Shown here: positions 1 to 5,604 of the stretch, piece after piece
Position numbering within the stretch: position 1 is the stretch's first letter
Layout of the letters: each line of letters starts with the position of its first letter
Origin: Gammaproteobacteria bacterium
Lineage (GTDB): Bacteria; Pseudomonadota; Gammaproteobacteria; Methylococcales; Methylomonadaceae
Length of the DNA stretch: 6,760 bases
Assembly (NCBI GenBank): GCA_024276805.1
Contig: JAJRWJ010000345.1
Span: 1-6,760 of the forward strand
Direction: 5' to 3'
Notes under the pieces: generated by a model
The model's database searches: none
What the model saw: the letters and a program-made list of their open reading frames with translations, nothing else
What the model was told of the DNA's origin: nothing
Position numbers and translations under genes: made by a program

Positions 1-187
1 CCCCGTTTTTATGTTGATGGAGCTTGGCAATTGACTGTGGCTGGAGTCGGTCGACATTTTCAAGCAGACAGCCACGCTTGATTACAGGCGCTTGGTGTTA
101 ATATTTCGATAAGCTTGAGGAGCTAAAATTCTTCTTTTGCCTGCTGTTGTCAGCAGACAATTTTCCCATTCCGGTGAGACGATTGAC
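1..187. other. Upstream region without a convincing gene
   Basis: Frame 1 stays open from the first base to a TGA at 79-81 and could be the last 26 codons of an upstream gene (it begins PRFYVDGAWQ). I do not recognise it, and a run this short is common by chance. A good Shine-Dalgarno-like GAGGAG lies at 117-122, but no ATG, GTG or TTG follows at normal spacing; ATT at 128 and TTG at 137 are the nearest candidates. TTGACT at 31-36 and TTGATT at 78-83 resemble -35 boxes, but neither has a good -10 partner. Confidence 0.4.
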
Positions 188-554
188 GTGACAAGACAAA
201 CAAGTACAAATGGCATCGTTTTTTATCTTCCGAAGTGCTCGGCACTGGCCGGTTTGGTGTTGTGTCTTTTTCTGATCACGCCTCAGGCAGACGCCTCGGA
301 GTATACTGACAGTGGCGCCAATCAATTGGCTACAAGGGGCTGCCTGTTTTCTGCTGACACCGGTCTACGGTGCTTTTAAACTGGCCTATGCGGGGGCTGG
401 CGCCATTGCCGGGGGGTTGACCTGGGTATTTACCGGAGGGGATCAGAGAGCCGCACAAAAAGTTTGGGATGCGAGTCTGAAGGGTACCTATATCATCACC
501 CCGGATCATCTCCGGGGCAGGAAGCAGATCAATTTTATCGGTCCAACCCGCTGA
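188..554 (+). pseudogene. Small exported glycine-rich protein, frameshifted
   Basis: The gene is split between two frames. The first, from GTG 188 (GGTGAG at 173-178, nine bases upstream), encodes a typical signal peptide: basic residues, hydrophobic core ALAGLVLCLFLI, and a likely cleavage site after ADA near base 295. That frame ends at TAA 377-379. The body continues in the next frame, open from 276 to TGA 552-554, with a hydrophobic stretch (CFLLTPVYGAFKLAYAG), a glycine/alanine segment (GAGAIAGGLTWVFTGG) and the tail TYIITPDHLRG. From memory, this body resembles short uncharacterised proteobacterial proteins that carry a signal peptide just before it, so the two pieces most likely form one protein of about 120 residues. 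Joining them requires skipping one base (or adding two) between about 299 and 326. GTG 312 could start the body alone, but it would lack an export signal. The defect may be a real mutation or a sequencing error. Function is unknown. Confidence 0.6.
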
Positions 555-596
555 TGAGAAAACAACAGATGAGGGGATGGCTCCTGTCAATCATTT

Positions 597-625
597 TTGA
601 CAATTACTTGCGTAGCCAGCATCAT
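597..625 (+). promoter_or_regulatory. Candidate sigma-70 promoter for the phosphorylase gene
   Basis: A consensus -35 box TTGACA (597-602) is followed after exactly 17 bases by CATCAT (620-625), which matches TATAAT at four of six positions. Transcription would begin near 632 and give a leader of about 27 bases before ATG 659. The -35 is one arm of a perfect dyad, TGTCAA (585-590) / TTGACA (597-602), and the -10 lies inside another, CAGCA (617-621) / TGCTG (626-630). Either could be an operator. The prediction rests on sequence only. Confidence 0.45.
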
Positions 626-658
626 TGCTGAAACGTCAGCTATTGAGTATTTTCTGTC

Positions 659-2194
659 ATGGGCAATGGTACCCTGAAAATTCGCCGTATCGCCATCGAT
701 ACTTACCACGAAAATGTCGCCTATCTGCATCGCGAATGTGAAATCTATCGCGCCGAGGGTTTTCAGGCGTTATCCAAAATTCAGGTCAGTGCCGACAGCC
801 AGCGGGTTCTGGCGGTTCTCAATGTCGTAGACGATGCATCCATCGTAGGACCGGATGAACTGGGCTTGTCGGAACAGGCCTATGCACAATTGAATGTCGA
901 GGCAGCCAGTCTGGTTACCGTCAATCATGCCGAACCACCGAAATCCATGGATGCGGTGCGCCGTAAAATCAATGGTGAGCGCCTCAGTGAGGAGGACTTC
1001 CACGAAATCGCCCGTGACATCGTCGAAAGCCGCTATTCAAAAATGGAAATGGCGGCTTTTCTGGTCGCCACCGGACACAACAATCTCGATCGCGATGAAC
1101 TGCTGTTTCTGACCCGCTCCATGCTGCAATCTGGAGAGCGCATGGACTGGCATGAAGCGCTGGTTGCCGACAAGCATTGCATCGGCGGCATCCCCGGCAA
1201 TCGTACTTCGATGCTGGTGGTGCCCATCGTTGCCGCGCATGGCATGCTGATTCCCAAGACCTCGAGCCGGGCAATCACCTCCCCGGCAGGGACGGCCGAT
1301 ACCATGGAAATGCTTGCCGAAGTGAATCTGCCCCCGGAGCAACTGCATCACATCGTCAGCCATGAGCGCGGCTGCCTGGCCTGGGGTGGAACGGCAAAAC
1401 TGGCTCCGGTCGACGATATGCTGATATCCGTGGAACGGCCGCTGGGTATCGATTCCCAGGGGCAGATGGTGGCATCGATTTTATCCAAGAAGCTGGCGGC
1501 TGGCTCCACCCATTTACTGATCGATATTCCTGTGGGGCCGACCGCGAAAGTCCGGCATATGGGACAGGCGCTGGCGTTGCGGAAATTGTTCGAATTTGTC
1601 GGCGACCGTCTCAATGTGCAATTGGAAGTGGTGATTACCGATGGCCGGCAACCCATTGGCCTCGGCATTGGCCCCGCTCTGGAAGCGCGCGACATCATGC
1701 AGGTTCTGGAAAACGCCCCGCAGGCGCCTGCCGATCTGCGCCAGAAAGCACTGCAGCTGGCAGGACGGGTGCTGGAATTCGATCCGGATGTGCGCGGTGG
1801 TCATGGCTATGCCATTGCCCGGGATATACTGGATTCCGGGCGTGCGCTTGCCAAGATGAACGCCATTATTCAGGCGCAGGGTGCAAAACAGGTGGATCTC
1901 CATCCCGGCAAACTCTGTCATGAGGTTTGCGCGGAGGAAAACGGTGTCATCACCAGCATCGATAATTTTCAAATGGCAAACATTGCCCGTCTGGCCGGTG
2001 CGCCGATGGATAAGCGAGCCGGCGTGGACTTGTTGAAAAAGCTGGGGGATAACGTAGGCAGCGGCGAGATCCTGTATCGGATTCATGCCGAATTTCCTTC
2101 GGATTTCAAATTCGCACAAAATCTTGCCGAACAGAACAATGGCTATACGATCGGCACCAATGCCCAGATTCTCAAGCCCTTTGTGGTGTTTTAA
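659..2194 (+). CDS. deoA: Type 2 thymidine phosphorylase / AMP phosphorylase family protein
   Basis: A 511-residue member of the nucleoside phosphorylase family that includes archaeal AMP phosphorylase and proteobacterial 'putative thymidine phosphorylase'. It cleaves a nucleoside or NMP with phosphate to free base plus ribose 1-phosphate or ribose 1,5-bisphosphate, in the cytoplasm. Visible are a roughly 80-residue N-terminal domain absent from the shorter E. coli-type enzyme, the phosphate-binding segment KHCIGGIPGNRTS (172-184), KTSSRAITSPAGTADT (200-215), WGGTAKLAPVDD (242-253), and DIPVGPTAKV near 288-297. The length matches the type 2 family (about 500 residues). ATG 659 is chosen because an in-frame stop lies at 644-646 and the first residues (KIRRIAIDTYHE) already match the family start; no clear ribosome binding site precedes it. 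The exact substrate (AMP/CMP/UMP or thymidine) cannot be read from the sequence, so the symbol is a family label. The downstream PRPP synthetase homologue supports a role in nucleotide salvage or ribose-phosphate recycling. Confidence 0.9.
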   Translation: MGNGTLKIRRIAIDTYHENVAYLHRECEIYRAEGFQALSKIQVSADSQRVLAVLNVVDDASIVGPDELGLSEQAYAQLNVEAASLVTVNHAEPPKSMDAVRRKINGERLSEEDFHEIARDIVESRYSKMEMAAFLVATGHNNLDRDELLFLTRSMLQSGERMDWHEALVADKHCIGGIPGNRTSMLVVPIVAAHGMLIPKTSSRAITSPAGTADTMEMLAEVNLPPEQLHHIVSHERGCLAWGGTAKLAPVDDMLISVERPLGIDSQGQMVASILSKKLAAGSTHLLIDIPVGPTAKVRHMGQALALRKLFEFVGDRLNVQLEVVITDGRQPIGLGIGPALEARDIMQVLENAPQAPADLRQKALQLAGRVLEFDPDVRGGHGYAIARDILDSGRALAKMNAIIQAQGAKQVDLHPGKLCHEVCAEENGVITSIDNFQMANIARLAGAPMDKRAGVDLLKKLGDNVGSGEILYRIHAEFPSDFKFAQNLAEQNNGYTIGTNAQILKPFVVF

Positions 2195-2248
2195 TATTGC
2201 CATGACGGCATGACGGTACCACACCATTTTGTGCTGATGGACAGGGGG

Positions 2249-2254
2249 TATAAT
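2249..2254 (+). promoter_or_regulatory. Perfect TATAAT box upstream of the PRPP synthetase gene
   Basis: TATAAT occurs 52 bases before ATG 2307, in the 112-base gap between the two nucleotide-metabolism genes. The -35 region 16-17 bases upstream (around 2226-2232, ATTTTGT) is a poor match, so the promoter may be weak or activator-dependent. If used, it would allow this gene to be expressed apart from the phosphorylase gene. Confidence 0.4.
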
Positions 2255-2306
2255 CTTTATCCTGAAGTTTCAATAATCTGTACGTGATACATGTGATCAA
2301 AGAAAA

Positions 2307-3191
2307 ATGGATGCTGCACTAGTACTTGGTTTTTCAGACTATTCCGCGCCGGCGCAGAGGCTTGCCAAGACCCTGGGTACAGCGTTCGCCGAGGTTTGCG
2401 TGCATCGCTTTCCGGATGCGGAAACCCTGGTGCGCCTGCCGCCCACCTTGCCCGAACAGGTGATTCTCTGCCGCAGTCTCAATCAACCCAACGACAAGTT
2501 GATCGAGCTGCTGTTCAGCGCGCGCACGGCGCGGGAGTTGGGCGCCAGACGCATCATCCTGGTGGCGCCCTATCTTTGCTACATGCGCCAGGATGTGGCC
2601 AATCATCCTGGCGAAGCAGTCAGTCAGCGTATCGTCGGTGGGCTGCTGGCAGAGTTATTCGACGACGTTATTAGTGTCGACCCACACTTGCACCGTATTG
2701 CCTCGTTGCATCAGGCCATCCCCCTGGCCAATGCCATTGCCCTGACTGCAGCGGACGAAATTGCTTCATTCCTGCAGGGAAGGTTCGACCGTGCGTTGCT
2801 GCTGGGGCCGGACTGTGAGTCGGAACAGTGGGTGGCGGAAATCGCGAAGCAAACCGGATTCGACTTCGCCGTTGCTGAAAAGAAACGCCATGGAGACCGG
2901 CAGGTTGACGTCACGTTGCCAGACAACGATTATTCCGGCAAGCCGGTAGTGATCGTCGACGACATGGTCAGTACCGGCAGAACCATCATTCAGACTGTGA
3001 AGCTGTTAAAAAAAGCTGCTGCGAAAGAAATCTACACGGTGGTAACCCATGCTCTTTTTTGCGGCGATGCCGAACAGCAGATCATCGCTGCAGGAGTCAA
3101 GACGATCTGGAGCACCGACAGTATCGTTCATGGCACCTCCGTGGTCAAACTCGACCAGCTGATCGCAAAATCAGTGTCCAGTATTCTGTGA
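2307..3191 (+). CDS. prs: Ribose-phosphate pyrophosphokinase (PRPP synthetase) homologue
   Basis: A 294-residue protein expected to transfer pyrophosphate from ATP to ribose 5-phosphate, making PRPP for nucleotide, histidine and tryptophan synthesis. Family signatures run in order: FPDAET (35-40), QPNDKLIELL (60-69, compare PxNDNLMELL in the classical enzyme), PYLCYMRQD (88-96), SVDPHLHR (123-130, catalytic-histidine region), EKKRHGD (191-197, lysine/arginine segment of the flexible loop), and the PRPP-binding loop VVIVDDMVSTGRT (214-226). It is shorter than the usual 310-320 residues and has altered motifs (STGRT where classical enzymes have DTGGT), so it may be a specialised paralogue rather than the housekeeping enzyme. 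ATG 2307 is the only usable early start: an in-frame TAA lies at 2274-2276 with no ATG, GTG or TTG between. The ribosome site is weak (AAGAAAA). The upstream phosphorylase homologue suggests a shared role in ribose-phosphate recycling, which is inference. Confidence 0.88.
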   Translation: MDAALVLGFSDYSAPAQRLAKTLGTAFAEVCVHRFPDAETLVRLPPTLPEQVILCRSLNQPNDKLIELLFSARTARELGARRIILVAPYLCYMRQDVANHPGEAVSQRIVGGLLAELFDDVISVDPHLHRIASLHQAIPLANAIALTAADEIASFLQGRFDRALLLGPDCESEQWVAEIAKQTGFDFAVAEKKRHGDRQVDVTLPDNDYSGKPVVIVDDMVSTGRTIIQTVKLLKKAAAKEIYTVVTHALFCGDAEQQIIAAGVKTIWSTDSIVHGTSVVKLDQLIAKSVSSIL

Positions 3192-3462
3192 AGGCCCCGG
3201 CGCTGGCAGCCGGTAAATTGTCTATACTTAGTCACGGAATCTGTTGCAGGGAACAGCCTTCATACGACACCTCAAAAAGCAGCGCAGCATCAAGTCTGTC
3301 CTGTTCTTTCCTGCACAGTCTCCCTGTATATATCATTTCATGGTGTTTTGCCGCGACCTTAGACGGCTGGCGATAAATAACCCTCCTGTATTGTATGGGA
3401 TTATTGTTTGCCGGCTGCCTATTTACACCAACTATAAACCGACTGATCCCGATGGAAATTCT
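3192..3462 (+). promoter_or_regulatory. Leader of the protease/7TM/ligase cluster with competing hairpins
   Basis: This 271-base stretch has no recognisable gene. A -10-like TATACT lies at 3223-3228 without a good -35, and a second, TATAAA at 3433-3438, has TTGCCG (3408-3413) 19 bases upstream. Between them two structures share sequence. A local hairpin pairs CTGTT (3241-3245) with AACAG (3252-3256). A longer one pairs TGCAGGGAACAG (3245-3256) with CTGTTC (3301-3306) plus CCTGCA (3310-3315), giving 12 pairs with a TTT bulge and a 44-base loop. The two cannot form together. Whether the leader is transcribed depends on which promoter is used. Confidence 0.3.
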
Positions 3463-4032
3463 ATGAATCGTTTCGCCATAATTTTGTTTGCCTTGCCATG
3501 GGTTCTTTTCACTGCAGCGACAAGTGTTCGTGCAGAACATGACCAGGGTCTTCTGGTCGCCGGCTGGCTGGAGGCCGCCGTGTTGTCTCCCTGGAAGATA
3601 CGCCTTCCCGCCAAACTGGATACTGGCGCAAAAACCTCATCGATACACGCAACAGGGATTGAAAGATTCAAACGTGACGGCAGGAACTGGGTAAGGTTCA
3701 AATTGCCGCAAGGAAAATTTAAGAAAACGGGTGATATAATCGTCGAAGCGCCGATGTTGCGTGAGGTGGCCATCAAGCGGCACAATCTCGATCCGGCAAT
3801 TCGTCCGGTTGTTGAACTCGATTTCTGCATTGATTCTCATTTTTACCGGGCTGAGTTTACCCTGGCCGATCGCAGTAAATTTAATTATCCTGTTCTGCTG
3901 GGACGGCGTTTCCTGAAAAACAACATTCTTGTGGATGCCGGCAAGACCTTTATCTATCATGATAAAAAAGAAGGTCGGCAATGTGTTGATATAGAAGTTA
4001 AAAAACAGATAAAGGAAGATAGCCGCCATTGA
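3463..4032 (+). CDS. Periplasmic retropepsin-like protease (ATP-dependent zinc protease family)
   Basis: A 189-residue protein of the family historically called 'ATP-dependent zinc protease' (Pfam Zn_protease, PF05618), whose fold is now regarded as retropepsin-like aspartic protease. Residues 1-24 form a signal peptide (MNRF, hydrophobic core, cleavage after VRA), placing the enzyme in the periplasm. The catalytic-type motif DTGAKTSS begins at D53, and the second family landmark NYPVLLGRRFL spans 141-151. ATG 3463 is chosen because the signal peptide begins there and GGAA at 3454-3457 precedes it. The frame is open back to 3244, but that extension (no signal peptide, no family match) is not credible. 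The gene is followed after 41 bases by the 7TM transglutaminase-like gene, and then by the ligase-like gene. In this conserved set the protease is predicted to process a peptide linkage or a partner protein; the substrate is unknown. Nothing is missing in length or motif. Confidence 0.85.
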   Translation: MNRFAIILFALPWVLFTAATSVRAEHDQGLLVAGWLEAAVLSPWKIRLPAKLDTGAKTSSIHATGIERFKRDGRNWVRFKLPQGKFKKTGDIIVEAPMLREVAIKRHNLDPAIRPVVELDFCIDSHFYRAEFTLADRSKFNYPVLLGRRFLKNNILVDAGKTFIYHDKKEGRQCVDIEVKKQIKEDSRH

Positions 4033-4063
4033 CAAAATGATGACATAAAAACGATAACAATAC

Positions 4064-4076
4064 GGAAGATCATTTG
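4064..4076 (+). promoter_or_regulatory. Ribosome binding site and TTG start of the 7TM gene
   Basis: GGAAG (4064-4068) lies five bases before TTG 4074. An in-frame stop at 4041-4043 rules out an earlier start, and the first in-frame ATG is codon 33, beyond the N-terminal membrane segment that the protein needs. TTG is therefore the likely start. Confidence 0.65.
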
Positions 4077-5600
4077 AATAATTTGCATGTTAAGTTATTG
4101 GCATTGGCTTTGATTTTATCAGGCAGTATCTTGTGCATCTACAAAGTTACGCAGCTGAAGCTGCCGCTGATGCCGGAGGAGGAAACCCGATTATGGACAG
4201 TGGAAGCAAAAGTCACTTTCAAGGCGAGCAAAAGATCGGCAAAAGTCGATTTGATGCTGCCCAAGAACCCTCCAGGATTTATGATTCTCGATGAAAATTT
4301 CGTTTCCGGAAAATATGGCTTCACGCTGGAAAACAAAGGTTTCAACCGGATGGCCAGATGGGCGGTGCGGCGCATCAGGGGAGAACAGACGTTATATTAT
4401 CGCATGCAGTTTATTCACGAGCAGGAAAAAACCATCACCCCCAAAAAGGTAATATTTCCACCGGTCGCCGACTATCCGGAAATCATGCGCTCAGCGGTTT
4501 TTGCTCTTCTGGAGGAAGTGCGCAGCAAATCCGCAGACACCCGGTCTTTTACCCATGAACTGCTGCTGCGCCTGAATGCCAGGGAAGCCAACGAAAATAT
4601 TCAGTTGCTGCGCAAGGATGCCAGGACACCGCAGCTCTGGGTGAAGCGTATCATCAGTATCCTGCAGGGAGCGAGAATACCGGCCCGGCAGGTCAATTTA
4701 TTGCTGCTGAAGGATGGTGTCCGCCATGGTGAATTGACGCCCTGGCTGCAGGTCTATAATGGCCGGGGCTGGCTGGCCTTCGATCCCCATACCGGTGAAT
4801 CCGGATTTCCGGAAAATTCCCTGATCTGGTATGTCGGTGATATGCCGCTGATTAAAGTGGTTGGCGGAAAGTCAGTGAAGATCGAATTCTCCATTCAGCA
4901 GCAGACGCAGGAAATGGCGGTGATCGCCCAGCAGCGGGCAAAAAAAGTGCATTCCCGGATCATGGAATACTCGCTGTTCAGCTTGCCTGTGCAAACCCAG
5001 AATGTCTACCGGATACTGCTGATGATGCCGATTGGAGCGGTACTGATCGTTATTCTGCGCAATGTCATCGGCATCAAGACCTTTGGTACTTTCATGCCTA
5101 TTTTGATTGCCATGGCTTTTCGGGAAACCGATCTGTTGTGGGGGCTGATTTTGTTCAGTTCACTGGTGGCGTTGGGTTTGATGCTGCGTTTTTATCTGGA
5201 ATATCTGCATCTGCTGCTGGTGCCCAGGCTGGCGGCGGTATTGATCATCGTCATTCTGCTGATGACCATGCTGAGTATTCTGACCCATAAGCTGGGCATC
5301 GATCGCGGCCTCTCGGTGGCATTGTTCCCGATGGTCATTATCGCCATGACCATCGAACGGATGTCACTGGTCTGGGAGGAACTAGGACCGTTCGAGGCTC
5401 TGCAGCAGGGTTTAGGCAGTCTGCTGGTGGCTTCCTTGAGCTATTTGTTGATGACCAATAGAATACTCGAACATTTGATCTTCGTTTTCCCGGAATTGTT
5501 GCTCATTCTGCTCGCTTTTACTCTCCTGCTCGGACGTTATACCGGTTATCGTCTGACTGAAATATGGCGCTTCAGGTCGGTATTGTGGAAGGATTCGTGA
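4074..5600 (+). CDS. Inactive transglutaminase-like domain fused to seven transmembrane helices
   Basis: A 508-residue inner-membrane protein matching the architecture 'inactive transglutaminase fused to 7 TM helices' (Pfam Transglut_i_TM and 7TM_transglut). An N-terminal membrane anchor (about 7-25) is followed by a periplasmic domain (about 30-310). That domain contains a transglutaminase-like core: IPARQV (202-207, as in the family's GIPARxV) and PWLQVYNGRGWLAFDPHTG (223-241, as in HAWVEVY...GWxxFDPT). The catalytic Cys position (around PQLW, near 187-190) and the catalytic His before the PWLQV strand are absent; the Asp of FDP (237) remains. It should bind rather than cleave or crosslink peptides. 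Seven hydrophobic segments follow at about 314-331, 337-350, 356-372, 380-404, 414-428, 449-462 and 468-488. The gene lies between a periplasmic protease and a cytoplasmic ligase, with only four bases to the latter, so it probably senses or carries a substrate between compartments (inference). It starts with TTG. Confidence 0.9.
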   Translation: MNNLHVKLLALALILSGSILCIYKVTQLKLPLMPEEETRLWTVEAKVTFKASKRSAKVDLMLPKNPPGFMILDENFVSGKYGFTLENKGFNRMARWAVRRIRGEQTLYYRMQFIHEQEKTITPKKVIFPPVADYPEIMRSAVFALLEEVRSKSADTRSFTHELLLRLNAREANENIQLLRKDARTPQLWVKRIISILQGARIPARQVNLLLLKDGVRHGELTPWLQVYNGRGWLAFDPHTGESGFPENSLIWYVGDMPLIKVVGGKSVKIEFSIQQQTQEMAVIAQQRAKKVHSRIMEYSLFSLPVQTQNVYRILLMMPIGAVLIVILRNVIGIKTFGTFMPILIAMAFRETDLLWGLILFSSLVALGLMLRFYLEYLHLLLVPRLAAVLIIVILLMTMLSILTHKLGIDRGLSVALFPMVIIAMTIERMSLVWEELGPFEALQQGLGSLLVASLSYLLMTNRILEHLIFVFPELLLILLAFTLLLGRYTGYRLTEIWRFRSVLWKDS

Positions 5601-5604
5601 ACCA

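Noticed and set aside
1..81. Tail of an upstream gene in frame 1
   Set aside because: Only 26 codons are visible and I recognise no family, so it is noted in the upstream region rather than called.
98..325. 75-codon open frame on the minus strand
   Set aside because: It is antisense to the signal peptide region and has low-complexity, unrecognisable sequence.
2182..2225. TGTGGT / ACCACA dyad across the end of the phosphorylase gene
   Set aside because: The six-pair stem has a 30-base loop and no T-run; it is weak as a terminator and could be chance.
1514..2227. 237-codon open frame on the minus strand
   Set aside because: It lies opposite the phosphorylase gene, which has full family motifs; its translation shows no recognisable domain.
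2284..2298. GTGAT repeated twice upstream of the PRPP synthetase gene as a CRP or FNR site
   Set aside because: The copies are direct rather than inverted, and neither consensus spacing is met.
3197..3213. CCGGC-gctggca-GCCGG stem just after the PRPP synthetase stop as an intrinsic terminator
   Set aside because: The stem has only five pairs and no T-run follows, so a terminator call is not supported.
3244..3462. N-terminal extension of the protease reading frame
   Set aside because: It has no family similarity and would bury the clear signal peptide that starts at 3463.
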